Shown here piece after piece: positions 46,510 through 54,920 of a DNA stretch of 64,000 bases; the stretch's first letter is position 1, and each line of letters starts with the position of its first letter. Source of the stretch: Saccharothrix algeriensis (GTDB lineage Bacteria; Actinomycetota; Actinomycetes; Mycobacteriales; Pseudonocardiaceae). Position numbers and translations under genes: made by a program. The stretch lies in assembly GCF_016907655.1 (NCBI RefSeq), contig NZ_JAFBCL010000001.1:5118001-5182000 (forward strand), in the 5' to 3' direction. A model generated the notes under the pieces. The model had not been told where the DNA came from. It worked only from the letters and a program-made list of their open reading frames with translations, and did not search any database.

Positions 46510-46740
46510 GTTCACGGAGCGCGTGCCCCGCCCCGGGGCACGCACGACCCGGTCGCACCACGCGCCCGCGGCACCACGCCGTCGCGGCGTGGCGGGCCGG
46601 GGAGCGGCACCCCGGGCAGCGGACCGCGCGCGAGCCCGGAGGCGTCGCGCGCGGTGTGGCAGCCGGGTGCGCGGGCACGGCCCGGACCGGCGCCGCTCCC
46701 GGCGGCACCGCCCGCGGCGCTGCCGCCCAGACCGGTCCAG

Positions 46741-46791
46741 CCCGGACCGATCCCGCTCGGACCGATCCTGCTCGGACCGATCCCGCCCGGA
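46741..46791 (+). repeat. 15-bp tandem repeat beside a sigma factor gene
   Basis: Three near-perfect copies plus a partial copy of CTCGGACCGATCCCG abut the 3' end of the minus-strand sigma factor gene at 46792. No function is apparent. Confidence 0.65.
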
Positions 46792-47580
46792 CTACTCGGT
46801 GAGCCCGTCGCGGAGCTGGCGCAGCGTCTTGGCCAGCAACCGCGACACGTGCATCTGCGAGATGCCGACCTTCTGCGCGATCTGCGTCTGCGTCATGTTG
46901 CCGAAGAACCGCATGACCACGATCTTCCGCTCCCGCTCGGGGAGCTTCTCCAGCAGCGGGTGCAACGCCTCCCGCTGCTCGATCGCCTCCAGCTCCGGGT
47001 CCTCCTCGCCGAGCGTGCTGCCCAGCGAGATGGAGCTGTCGTCGGCCACCAGCAGGTCGTCCAGCGACGCGCTGTGGTAGGCGTTGCCGGCCGCCAGGCC
47101 CTCGTGGACCTCCTCGCGGCTCAGGCCCAGGTGCTCGGCCAGCTCGGACGGGGTGGGCGCGCGCCCCAGCTGCTGGGACAGTCGCGCCGAACCCGCGTTG
47201 ATCGCCAGGTGCAGCTCCTTGAGCCGCCGGGGCATCCGCACCGACCAGCTGGAGTCGCGGAAGTACTTCCGCACCTCGCCCATGATCGTCGGCACGGCGA
47301 AGGACAGGAAGTCGCTGCCCCGCTCCGGGTCGAACCGGTCCACCGCGTTGATCAACCCGACCGTGGCCACCTGCACCAGGTCGTCGTAGGGCTCGCCGCG
47401 GTGGCCGAACCGCCGGGCGATGTGCCTGGCCACCGGCAGGTGCTCGGTCACCAGCTCGTCGCGCAGCCGCTCCCGCGCGGGATCGCCCTGGGGCGTCGCG
47501 GCCAGCCGGACGAACAGCGGCGCCAGGTGGTCGTAGTCCCCCTGCGAACGCGTCGTGCCCCCGTTGTCGGATGCCGTCAC
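46792..47580 (-). CDS. SigF/SigB-family stress sigma factor (2)
   Basis: A 262-residue paralog of the factor at 37776. Region 2: LVTEHLPVARHIARRFGHRG and VGLINAVDRFDPERGSDFLS; region 3: RMPRRLKELHLAINAGSAR; region 4 helix-turn-helix TQIAQKVGISQMHVSRLLAK near residues 225-244. GTG at 47580 overlaps the anti-sigma stop as GTGA and follows AGGGGAC. The longer open frame upstream lies inside the anti-sigma gene and is shadow. Confidence 0.92.
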   Translation of the reverse strand: MTASDNGGTTRSQGDYDHLAPLFVRLAATPQGDPARERLRDELVTEHLPVARHIARRFGHRGEPYDDLVQVATVGLINAVDRFDPERGSDFLSFAVPTIMGEVRKYFRDSSWSVRMPRRLKELHLAINAGSARLSQQLGRAPTPSELAEHLGLSREEVHEGLAAGNAYHSASLDDLLVADDSSISLGSTLGEEDPELEAIEQREALHPLLEKLPERERKIVVMRFFGNMTQTQIAQKVGISQMHVSRLLAKTLRQLRDGLTE

Positions 47581-48011
47581 GCCGTCCCCTGTGACGACCG
47601 CTTCACGAGGTCGATGTGCACCTCGTACGCGTCGGACCGGGGCGCCACCCACGTGGTCACCGAGTCCACCAGGGCGCTGAGCACCCGCCAGCCGAAGCTG
47701 TCCCGGTCCGGCGGCGCCGACCGCTTCGAGCCCACCGCCGTGAACACCTGCACCGAACCGCTCACCACGAGGAACCGCGCGCTGAGCACGGCGCTCGGCG
47801 CGGCCAGCGAGATGAGCGTCGAGCAAGCCTCGTCCACCGCCAGCTTCAGGTCCTCGATCGCGTCCAGGTCGAAGTCCTGGCGCATGGCGATGTCGGCCGC
47901 CACCGCCCGGACGATCGACAGCTGGGTCGGATCGGCGGCCATCCGCAGCTCCACCCCGGCCAAGGGGTCATCCGAATCGCCGCTCAGCGGCTCCGTGTGC
48001 GACACGCTCAC
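47577..48011 (-). CDS. RsbW-type anti-sigma factor (2)
   Basis: A 144-residue protein. It has the N-box-like LDAIEDLKLAVDEACSTLISL near residues 49-69 and, as in the copy at 38519, lacks an obvious DxGxG ATP motif, so kinase activity may be lost. C-terminal TTWVAPRSDAYEVHI matches the first copy's VATWVDGDGLLHVEL. It overlaps the sigma factor it presumably inhibits. It diverges from the ATPase-STAS gene at 48132 with a 120-bp shared upstream region. Confidence 0.82.
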   Translation of the reverse strand: MSVSHTEPLSGDSDDPLAGVELRMAADPTQLSIVRAVAADIAMRQDFDLDAIEDLKLAVDEACSTLISLAAPSAVLSARFLVVSGSVQVFTAVGSKRSAPPDRDSFGWRVLSALVDSVTTWVAPRSDAYEVHIDLVKRSSQGTA

Positions 48012-48131
48012 CTCATCGTCCGTTTCTGTCTCGCCGGTGCTGAAGCTATCGGTACCCGAACTGATCGAACCTCACACGTGTAAGCGCCGCCCGTCCAGGG
48101 AAGACTGGTTGTTGCGCCATGGGGAGGCCCT

Positions 48132-48938
48132 TTGACCGATCGACTCGCGGACTACCACTGGCGGGCGGAGTTCCCGGCCGAGGCCGGTCGGCTCGCGGTG
48201 GTCCGTGCACGACTCGACAGGTGGCTGAGCGCCTCGGGACTGTCCGAGGACGACCGGTACGACCTGGTCATCGCGGTGAACGAAGCCGTGAGCAACGCCG
48301 TGGAGCACGCCTACCCGGACGGGGAGCCGGGTGTGGTGCGCGTCGAGGCCGAAGCGCGGCCCGACGGCTCCATCCGCGTCGTGGTGGCCGACGACGGCCG
48401 CTGGCGGGTCCCGCCCGTCGAGCTGTCCGACCGCGGGCGCGGCCTGCTGCTGATGCGGGAGAACGTGGACGAGGTGCAGGTCGAGCGGGCCGCCGACGGC
48501 ACCCGCGTGACCCTCGTCCTCGGCGCCCGGCACACCACCCGGGGCACCTACCGCGACCCGTCGTTCGACCAGGTCCTGGTGTCGGTGCGGCGGGGCTGGG
48601 TGGAGGTCGTGGTGGTCGGCGACGTGCCGGCCCGCGCCGGGCCCGCCGTGCGGCGGCGCATCCTCACCGCGGCCCGGGGCGGCTCGGTGCCGATCGTGGT
48701 CGACCTGCGCCGCCTCGGCGCCCGCAACGACGGGCTGGTGCGCAGCCTGCACGCGATCGCCGAGGCCGCCGCGGCGGCGGGCAACCGGGTGGTGGTGCGC
48801 GCGCCGGCCGACGGCGCGGCCCACGCCGCGCTCGTGGCGGCCGGCGTGGACCAGGTCGTCGACCTGGTCGCGCACGCCAGCCCGCCTACGCTGCGCCGTC
48901 CGCCGCCAGTGCCTCCGCCACCGAGCCGTACACGCTGA
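48132..48938 (+). CDS. RsbW-like ATPase fused to a STAS-like domain
   Basis: A 268-residue fusion. Residues ~1-130 form a GHKL ATPase of RsbW type: N-box YDLVIAVNEAVSNAVEHAYP, ADDGRWRVPPVELSDRGRGL with G1 and G2 glycines. Residues ~140-245 look like a STAS or related alpha/beta domain (VEVVVVGDVPARAGPAVRRR; VPIVVDLRRLGARNDGLVRS). Kinase and antagonist-like parts in one chain imply self-contained switching. The start is TTG 48132, four bases after GGGGAGG. Its 3' end overlaps the convergent STAS gene by 53 bp. Confidence 0.82.
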   Translation: MTDRLADYHWRAEFPAEAGRLAVVRARLDRWLSASGLSEDDRYDLVIAVNEAVSNAVEHAYPDGEPGVVRVEAEARPDGSIRVVVADDGRWRVPPVELSDRGRGLLLMRENVDEVQVERAADGTRVTLVLGARHTTRGTYRDPSFDQVLVSVRRGWVEVVVVGDVPARAGPAVRRRILTAARGGSVPIVVDLRRLGARNDGLVRSLHAIAEAAAAAGNRVVVRAPADGAAHAALVAAGVDQVVDLVAHASPPTLRRPPPVPPPPSRTR

Positions 48939-49302
48939 ACACCTCGCCGAGGCCGGTCGCGACCAGCGGCCGGGTGACCGCCCGCGCGACGGCGACCACG
49001 CGGAACGCCGTGCCCCGGCGCTTCGCGTGCTGGGCCGCCTCGACCAGCACCGCGAGACCCGCCGAACCCAGGAAGCTCACGCCCGACAGGTCCAGCACGA
49101 GGGTGTCGCCGTCGTCGAGCCTGCCCAGGACGTCCGCCCGCAGCTCGGGCGCGGTGAGCATGTCGATCTCACCGCCGGCGGCGACGACCACCACGCCGTC
49201 GGCCGGGCGGTCCACCGAGCGCACGACCTGCCCGGTCCGCGCGCTCTCCGCGGCGGACCCGGCTCCGCTCGTCGCCAGGACGTTCGGATCCTGAACCGTC
49301 AC
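48886..49302 (-). CDS. STAS-domain anti-sigma factor antagonist (2)
   Basis: A 138-residue SpoIIAA/RsbV-like protein: VVVVAAGGEIDMLTAPELRA and LVLDLSGVSFLGSAGLAVL with the phospho-acceptor Ser near residue 80. GTG at 49302 follows AAGGAG. It overlaps the ATPase-STAS gene tail to tail by 53 bp, so simultaneous high transcription of both would produce antisense pairing. Probably the antagonist for a nearby RsbW-type protein. Confidence 0.9.
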   Translation of the reverse strand: MTVQDPNVLATSGAGSAAESARTGQVVRSVDRPADGVVVVAAGGEIDMLTAPELRADVLGRLDDGDTLVLDLSGVSFLGSAGLAVLVEAAQHAKRRGTAFRVVAVARAVTRPLVATGLGEVFSVYGSVAEALAADGAA

Positions 49303-49727
49303 GTGGGTCTCCTTCTTCGCCTGTCTTGCGCTAGGGGAGGGAAGCCCAGGCGTGCGGACGCGCCGAGCACGTGAATGCAGCGTGGCGGCACCGTGGCCCG
49401 TGAGCCGGAGCTTCCCCGGCGCGGCTGTTGGCTCAACCGCTGCGCCACCCACCGTACGGAGCCCGGCAGGGCCCCACAAGCGGTCGGATGGCGTCTTGAT
49501 CAGTTCCAGTGTAGTCGGGTGAGCGCCGTGCGGCCGATGACGGGCGGTGAGCGGTTTGCGGCGGGCGCCGCCGGTTACACCTCAGGGGAAGGAACATGCG
49601 CGCTCGGCGATGGATCCGCCCGATAAACGCCGTCGGCGGGTGGCGGAGACCACAGTTCGCGCAGAATCCTTGTGTCGGGGATAACGCCGTGACCGTCGCG
49701 AGCGACACCCCGGGTGGAGGGATCGAG

Positions 49728-49976
49728 ATGAGCACCAGAACGGAAACCGAGTCCGAGCCCGCGAAGCGCCGGGCGGCGCGCCCCGCCCCCGTCGGCGCGG
49801 GTCCGCTGCCCACCGCACCGTGCAGCGTGGTCTGGAGCAAGGGCCACGCCTACGTGCTCGAAGGTTTCCGCGCCCGCTGGGTCGGGGTGGACGACCGCGG
49901 TCGCCCGCAGGCACTCAGCGGTGAGCAGTTGCAGCGGAGGGGTTGGAGCCGCACCAGGGTTCACCAGGGCGGCTGA
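49728..49976 (+). CDS. small hypothetical protein
   Basis: An 82-residue protein with no recognised family. After a charged, Pro/Ala-rich N-terminus comes a short ordered-looking part: APCSVVWSKGHAYVLEGFRA then RWVGVDDRGRPQALSGEQL. The ATG follows GGTGGAGGGATCGAG, a good ribosome site. The 425-bp region before it, downstream of the STAS gene start, shows no other gene; it is AT-richer near 49490-49720 and likely holds promoters for both directions. Confidence 0.6.
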   Translation: MSTRTETESEPAKRRAARPAPVGAGPLPTAPCSVVWSKGHAYVLEGFRARWVGVDDRGRPQALSGEQLQRRGWSRTRVHQGG

Positions 49977-50179
49977 CCCGGCCCTCGGCGCCCGTCCCCG
50001 GCGCCCCGCCCGGTCAGCGGCGGGATCGGCGGAGACGGGACCGGTGGAGTCGGACGCCGGACTCCCCGCGCCCCCGCGGCGTCGGGTTCCCCCGAGTCCG
50101 GGTCCGCCGACGGCGTCCCACCCCGGCGCCCGCCCGGGTCTCCGCCCCGGTCGCCGGTTCCGGGCTCTCCGCCCCGGTT

Positions 50180-50462
50180 CCCACGCCGAGCCCCGGCTCG
50201 GGGTTCCCGCGCACGGTTCCCCGCCGGGTTCCCGCGCCCGGTTCTTGCGCCCGGTTCTTGCGCCCGGTTCCTGCGCCGGGTCCTCGCTCCGGGTTCCTGC
50301 GCCGCGTCCGACGCGGTTTCCTGCGTCACGTTCGACGCGGGTTCTCCCTCGGGTCCAACGCAGGGGCCCACGCCGGGTCCCACGCGACTCCCACGCCGGG
50401 ACCCACACGCCGGGACCCACACGCCGGGACCCACACGCCGGGACCCACACGCCGGGACCCAC
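50180..50462 (+). repeat. degenerate CGGGTTCC repeats and a 14-bp tandem repeat
   Basis: The 530-bp space before the phosphatidyltransferase gene starts with degenerate units of the type GCGCCCGGTTCTT and ends with 4.8 exact copies of the 14-bp unit CCGGGACCCACACG (50396-50462). The period is not a multiple of three, so it is not coding. Spacing and uniformity are unlike CRISPR. Confidence 0.75.
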
Positions 50463-50506
50463 TCTGGGGCAGCCCGCCGCACCCGGCTCCAATACAGTTC
50501 CCGGTT

Positions 50507-51094
50507 GTGCCGCACGATCCAGCCGACCGGCTGCTGACCATCCCCAACGCGCTCAGCGTGCTGCGCCTGCTCGGCGTGCCGCTGTTCCTCTACCTGCTGC
50601 TCGTCCCGCAGGCCGACGGGTGGGCGCTCGTGGTGCTGGTCGCGGCCGGGCTCTCCGACTGGCTCGACGGCAAGGTGGCGCGCTGGCTGAACCAGATGAG
50701 CCGGCTCGGCGCGCTGCTCGACCCGGCGGCCGACCGGCTCTACATCTTCGCCACGCTCGTGGCGTTCGTGGCGCGCGACATCGTCCCGCTGTGGGTGGCG
50801 GCGGTGCTGGTGGGCCGCGAGGTCGTGGTCGGCGCCTGCCTGCCGGTGCTGCGGGCCCGCGGCTACGGCCCGTTCGAGGTCAGCTACCTGGGCAAGGGCG
50901 CGACGTTCAACCTGCTGTACGCGTTCCCCATGCTGCTGCTCGCGCAGGGCACGTCCACCGCCGCGCAGGTCGCGCGGCCGATCGCCTACGCGTTCATGGT
51001 GTGGGGCGGCGCGCTGTACCTGTGGTCCGGGGCGCTGTACGTCTACCAGTTCTTCCTGGCGCTGCGCAGACCGCCGGGGGTCGCACCCGCCTGA
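50507..51094 (+). CDS. pgsA2: CDP-alcohol phosphatidyltransferase
   Basis: A 195-residue membrane enzyme that transfers a phosphatidyl group from CDP-diacylglycerol to an alcohol. The family motif D-x2-D-G-x2-A-R-x8-G-x3-D-x3-D is complete in LSDWLDGKVARW plus LGALLDPAADR (residues ~50-75). Several hydrophobic helices are present. The acceptor alcohol is uncertain; the mycobacterial gene in this position (Rv1822) is named pgsA2. GTG at 50507; a TACAGT hexamer at 50493 suggests a nearly leaderless transcript. Confidence 0.88.
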   Translation: MPHDPADRLLTIPNALSVLRLLGVPLFLYLLLVPQADGWALVVLVAAGLSDWLDGKVARWLNQMSRLGALLDPAADRLYIFATLVAFVARDIVPLWVAAVLVGREVVVGACLPVLRARGYGPFEVSYLGKGATFNLLYAFPMLLLAQGTSTAAQVARPIAYAFMVWGGALYLWSGALYVYQFFLALRRPPGVAPA

Positions 51095-51151
51095 ACCGGT
51101 CGTGGGAAGATCCGGCAGCGAAGATCCACCGTCATGAAGGAGCACACCGCG

Positions 51152-51535
51152 GTGATTCCCGAGGAGCTCAAGTACACCGAGGAACATGAGTGGGTGCTGC
51201 GCACAGGTGAGGACACCGTGCGCGTCGGCATCACCGACTACGCCCAGGAGCAGCTCGGCGACGTCGTGTTCGTGCAGCTCCCCGAGCTGGGCGAGCAGGT
51301 GGGCGCGGGCCAGACGCTCGGTGAGGTGGAGTCCACCAAGAGCGTGTCGGACATCTACGCCCCCCTCGCGGGCGAGGTGGTGGCCCGCAACGACTCCCTC
51401 GACCAGCAGCCCGACCTGGTCAACACCGACCCGTACGGTGAGGGGTGGATGGTGGAGCTGCGGTTGGACGACCCCACCGCGGTCGACGACCTGCTCGACG
51501 CCGCCGCGTACCAGGAGCTGGCGGCTGCCGAGTGA
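51152..51535 (+). CDS. gcvH: glycine cleavage system H protein
   Basis: The lipoylated carrier of the glycine cleavage complex, shuttling the aminomethyl group between P and T proteins. The lipoyl-lysine is K63 in GEVESTKSVSDIYAP. I chose GTG 51152, nine bases after AAGGAG, giving 127 residues and the usual start (M)IPEELKYTEEHEW; an ATG at 51134 would add six. Downstream garA, ftsR, DUF151 and merR follow the mycobacterial order. gcvP is 3.6 kb downstream, and no gcvT is in the window. Confidence 0.94.
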   Translation: MIPEELKYTEEHEWVLRTGEDTVRVGITDYAQEQLGDVVFVQLPELGEQVGAGQTLGEVESTKSVSDIYAPLAGEVVARNDSLDQQPDLVNTDPYGEGWMVELRLDDPTAVDDLLDAAAYQELAAAE

Positions 51536-51648
51536 CGTCGATCTTCCGGCGGCTCTTCGGTCGGTGGGGGAGCCGCTCCTCAGACCAGGGTTCGGGCACG
51601 ATAGGTTCTAGCGGTCTCGACGCTTCCAGCAGCAGGAGGAGAGCTCAG

Positions 51649-52113
51649 GTGAGCACGAACGACGGGCCAGGCGTTCCGCCCGAGCAGTCCCCGGAGCGGA
51701 CCTCCGTTTTCCGGGCCGACTTCCTCGCCGAAGTAGAGGGCGCCGAAGCGCCCGCCCAGGAGCCGGCCGTCGCCGGCGTCGACGCGCTGCCCGCCGGGTC
51801 CGCCCTGCTCGTGGTCAAGCGCGGTCCGAACGCGGGATCGAGGTTCCTGCTGGACCGGGACACCACCAGCGCGGGTCGGCACCCCGACAGCGACATCTTC
51901 CTCGACGACGTGACGGTCTCCCGCCGGCACGCCGAGTTCCGCCGCGAGGGCGGCGAGTTCGTGGTCATCGACGTGGGCAGCCTCAACGGCACCTACGTCA
52001 ACCGCGAGCCCGTCGACCAGGCGGTCCTCGCCAACGGCGACGAGGTGCAGATCGGCAAGTTCCGCCTCGTGTTCCTGACCGGTCCGGGCGCCGGGGGTCA
52101 GGGGGCGCAGTGA
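51649..52113 (+). CDS. garA: GarA/OdhI-type FHA-domain metabolic regulator
   Basis: A 154-residue phospho-switch that binds 2-oxoglutarate dehydrogenase and glutamate dehydrogenase/synthase when unphosphorylated. The FHA domain (~residues 60-145) is nearly identical to mycobacterial GarA: LLVVKRGPNAGSRFLLD, TSAGRHPDSDIFLDDVTVS, SLNGTYVN. In the N-terminal motif the usual ETTSVFR reads ERTSVFR (R17-T18), so the first of two kinase-target Thr is missing. GTG at 51649 follows AGGAGGAG by seven bases; an in-frame GTG at 51532 overlapping gcvH is less likely. Confidence 0.93.
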   Translation: MSTNDGPGVPPEQSPERTSVFRADFLAEVEGAEAPAQEPAVAGVDALPAGSALLVVKRGPNAGSRFLLDRDTTSAGRHPDSDIFLDDVTVSRRHAEFRREGGEFVVIDVGSLNGTYVNREPVDQAVLANGDEVQIGKFRLVFLTGPGAGGQGAQ

Positions 52114-52838
52114 CGGCGGCCGGGCGGCCACAGCGCGGGGGGTTGAGCATCGGCGCGGTGCTCGCGCAGCTGAGAGCGGAATTCCCCGACGTCACGATCT
52201 CCAAGATCCGCTTCCTGGAGTCGGAAGGTCTGGTCCGCCCGGCGCGCACCGCCTCGGGGTACCGCCAGTTCACCGCGGCCGACGTCGAGCGGCTGCGGTA
52301 CGTGCTGGCGGCCCAGCGCGACCGCTACCTGCCGTTGAAGGTGATCAAGGAGCAGCTGGACGCCGCGGACGCCGGCGGCGGCGCGCCCCGCGCGCTGCGC
52401 GCGGTCGACGGCGCGGCGCCGGCCGACCAGCCCGCGGGGCAGCTCGGCGGGTCGCCCGGCGGCCGGGTGAGCCGCGAGGAGCTGCTGGCCCGCTCGGGCC
52501 TGGACCCCACCGCGCTGGCCGAGCTGGAGCAGCACGGGCTGATCCGGCCCGGCGCCTACGACCAGGACGCGGTCCGGATCGCGGCGACCGCGCGCGCCCT
52601 GGCCGACCACGGCCTCGAACCCCGCCACCTGCGCGCGTTCCGCTCGGCGGCCGACCGCGAGGTGGGCCTGGTGGAGCAGGCCGTGCTGCACCGGCAGCGG
52701 GAGGGCCGGGCGCGCGGCGCGGCCGGGAAGGCCGACGAGGCGGTGCGCGAGCTCGCCGCGCTGTCCGTAACGCTGCACACACTCCTGGTGAAGGTGGGCT
52801 TGCGCGACATCGCAGGTAGCCGCATTTCCCCCTGGTGA
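52110..52838 (+). CDS. ftsR: MerR-family regulator FtsR-type
   Basis: A 242-residue MerR-family protein equivalent to Rv1828/FtsR, which in corynebacteria activates ftsZ. The winged helix-turn-helix is LSIGAVLAQLRAEFPDVTIS and KIRFLESEGLVRPARTASGYRQF split over residues ~12-55. A middle Gly/Ala-rich linker precedes a second helical domain (SREELLARSGLDPTALAELE near residue 120). GTG overlaps the garA stop. No cysteine or drug-binding domain typical of other MerR proteins. Confidence 0.88.
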   Translation: MTAAGRPQRGGLSIGAVLAQLRAEFPDVTISKIRFLESEGLVRPARTASGYRQFTAADVERLRYVLAAQRDRYLPLKVIKEQLDAADAGGGAPRALRAVDGAAPADQPAGQLGGSPGGRVSREELLARSGLDPTALAELEQHGLIRPGAYDQDAVRIAATARALADHGLEPRHLRAFRSAADREVGLVEQAVLHRQREGRARGAAGKADEAVRELAALSVTLHTLLVKVGLRDIAGSRISPW

Positions 52839-52981
52839 ACCCGTGTCCGCATTGTGATCCGGTGGTACCCGGTGGTTGCGCACAGAGCCCGCTTGGCGGG
52901 TAGCGTCGAAAGAGTAGGTGGGGGATCCTCGTTGCTAGCGGGGACGCCAGAATTTCAGCGCGCTGAGGGAGGCGAGACCCG

Positions 52982-53455
52982 ATGAGCGAGATGCGCGTCG
53001 TGGGCGTGCGGGTGGAACTGCCCGCCAACCAGCCGATCCTGCTGCTGCGCGAGACCGACGGTGAGCGCTACCTGCCCATCTGGATCGGGTCGGTCGAGGC
53101 GACCGCGATCGCCCTGGAGCAACAGGGCGTCCGACCCGCCCGGCCGCTGACCCACGACCTGCTCAAGGACGTGATCGGGGCGCTGGGGCGGCAGCTCGAA
53201 CAGGTGCGGATCACCGACCTCCAGGAGGGCACGTACTTCGCCGAGCTGGTGTTCGACGGCGACGTGCGGGTCTCCGCCCGGCCCAGCGACTCGGTGGCGC
53301 TCGCCCTGCGGATCGGGGTGCCGATCCACGCGGAGGAGTCCGTGCTCGCCGAGGCGGGCCTGATCATCCCGGACGAGCAGGAGGACGAGGTGGAGAAGTT
53401 CCGCGAGTTCCTCGACTCCGTCTCGCCGGAGGACTTCCGGGGCGCGGACACGTAG
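52982..53455 (+). CDS. DUF151 bifunctional nuclease-family protein
   Basis: A 157-residue protein of the DUF151/bifunctional nuclease family (Rv1829-like). Family segments: VVGVRVELPANQPILLLRE, YLPIWIGSVEATAIALEQQG, RPLTHDLLKDVIGAL and SARPSDSVALALRIGVPI. The role in bacteria is not settled. ATG at 52982 follows GGGAGG by nine bases; the 140-bp leader has its own promoter-like sequence, so it may be transcribed apart from ftsR. Confidence 0.9.
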   Translation: MSEMRVVGVRVELPANQPILLLRETDGERYLPIWIGSVEATAIALEQQGVRPARPLTHDLLKDVIGALGRQLEQVRITDLQEGTYFAELVFDGDVRVSARPSDSVALALRIGVPIHAEESVLAEAGLIIPDEQEDEVEKFREFLDSVSPEDFRGADT

Positions 53456-53545
53456 CCCCCGGTCCGCCGCCTGCCGGGCGGCGGTCGCGCGGCCGGGTCG
53501 GACCCGGCCCTCCGCCGGAGCGGACCGCTCGGCGCGGGCGCCGGC

Positions 53546-53700
53546 GATCGCGCGGGGCGTTCCGCCCTGGCACGGCCTCGCCGGTGAGCGCGTGGGTGTT
53601 CAGCCCTGAGACGGCCCTGCCGACGAGCACGTGGGGCGTTTTGTCCCCTGACACGGCCTCGCCGGTGAGCGCGTGGCGTGTTCAGCCCTGACAGGGCCTC
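53546..53700 (+). repeat. degenerate ~40-bp tandem repeat in the DUF151-merR gap
   Basis: About three and a half copies of a unit around ACGGCCTCGCCGGTGAGCGC plus GTGTTCAGCCCTG lie in the 821-bp gene-free space 53456-54276. The sequence to ~54000 is purine-rich on the plus strand, with no gene I can support; from 54000 on it becomes AT-richer and holds regulatory signals. Confidence 0.65.
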
Positions 53701-54106
53701 GCCGCACGCCCGCAGGATTTCGGGGGAGTGCTCGCGCGCGAGCGGGGGGCGACCCTGTGCGGGACTTGGCGCGAGGAAGAGCCGCGCGAGAAAGGGCCGG
53801 TACGTGCTCGGAGAACGCGCGCGTCGTGCGTGGGCGCGGGCCGCGCGGTTGGGCTGAGCGGGTGGTCCCGGGGCGCGAAGGGACGCGAGGTCGGCCCTGA
53901 GTGGGTGGTTTTCCCTCGCGGGAGCGGGGGACCACGAGGGACCGGCGTCCGGCCGCGAGTCGGAGCGGCCCCCCGTGGTGTGTGCGGTGCGTGTGGATCA
54001 GCTCCGCGTGCCACCCCCCTGGTGTCACACTTCCGGATTACACAACGTCAGAGTTGATCGGCTAAACGATCACTAAACGTCACCCGAATGGCTTACAACG
54101 GGCGGC

Positions 54107-54186
54107 TGTCTCAACCTCAAGTTGAGGTTGAGACACGACACGCTCAGCGCGTCGCGTTGACCTGCTCCCTAGCCGGTCTTACCGTC
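54107..54186 (+). promoter_or_regulatory. 29-bp palindrome and promoter before merR
   Basis: Perfect 14-bp arms TGTCTCAACCTCAA / TTGAGGTTGAGACA around one central base (54107-54135). Downstream, TTGACC (54157-54162) and TACCGT (54181-54186), 18 bp apart, fit a promoter. The CCTCAA/TTGAGG halves recall dyads bound by MerR-family regulators such as SoxR, so autoregulation by the following MerR gene, or control by FtsR, is plausible. Confidence 0.6.
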
Positions 54187-54276
54187 GGACTCAGGTGAAT
54201 TGCCACGGTGTGATTCGGCACCTTGGCGGCTTCACGTTGGTCGCCGGCTGCGCAGCCGGACCGAGGGGAGGCAGGC

Positions 54277-54843
54277 GTGGTCGAGGAAGCGCTCATCCGG
54301 GCCGGAACCGGCGAACAGGGCGAGCTGTTCCCGGACTCCTCGCTGCCGGACGAACTCGTCGGCTACCGCGGGCCCGCCGCCTGCCAGATCGCCGGCATCA
54401 CCTACCGCCAGCTCGACTACTGGGCCCGCACCGGGCTGGTCAACCCGACCATAAGGAGTGCCCACGGGTCCGGCAGCCAGCGGCTGTACTCGTTCAAGGA
54501 CATCCTGGTCCTCAAGGTCGTCAAGCGGCTGCTCGACACCGGTGTGTCGCTGCAGAACATCCGGGTCGCGGTGGACCACCTGCGCCGGCGCGGCGTGCAG
54601 GACCTGGCCCGGATCACGCTGTTCAGCGACGGCACAACGGTCTACGAGTGCACCTCGCCGGAGGAGGTCGTCGACCTGCTCCAAGGCGGCCAGGGCGTGT
54701 TCGGCATCGCGGTCAGCGGCGCCATGCGGGAGATCAGCGGCACCATCCACGAGTTCCCCGCCGAGCGGGCCGACGGGCAGGCGGTCGAGCAGGCCCCCGA
54801 CGACGAGCTGTCCAAGCGGCGGCGCACCAGGGCGACCGGCTGA
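54277..54843 (+). CDS. MerR-family regulator, Rv1830 type
   Basis: A 188-residue MerR-like regulator matching the Rv1830 position and type. The HTH region reads GPAACQIAGITYRQLDYWAR with TGLVNPTIRSAHGSGSQRLY following (residues ~27-65). Then come dimerisation helices (DILVLKVVKRLLDTGVSLQN) and a C-terminal beta part. GTG 54277 follows GAGGGGAGG. The palindrome 140 bp upstream is a candidate self-operator. gcvP follows behind a riboswitch. Confidence 0.87.
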   Translation: MVEEALIRAGTGEQGELFPDSSLPDELVGYRGPAACQIAGITYRQLDYWARTGLVNPTIRSAHGSGSQRLYSFKDILVLKVVKRLLDTGVSLQNIRVAVDHLRRRGVQDLARITLFSDGTTVYECTSPEEVVDLLQGGQGVFGIAVSGAMREISGTIHEFPAERADGQAVEQAPDDELSKRRRTRATG

Positions 54844-54920
54844 TCCGACCGCTGAGATCCCCGTCGCGCGGGTGAATCGCCCGGTCGGCGGCCGGGTACC
54901 ATTCGCGGGTAGTCGCTTTA

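Noticed and set aside
50396-50462. Possible CRISPR array
   Set aside because: Units are 14 bp, directly adjacent, without spacers, and no cas gene is present.
51532-51648. N-terminally extended GarA starting at the gcvH stop
   Set aside because: The extension has no GarA similarity, and a much better ribosome site precedes GTG 51649.
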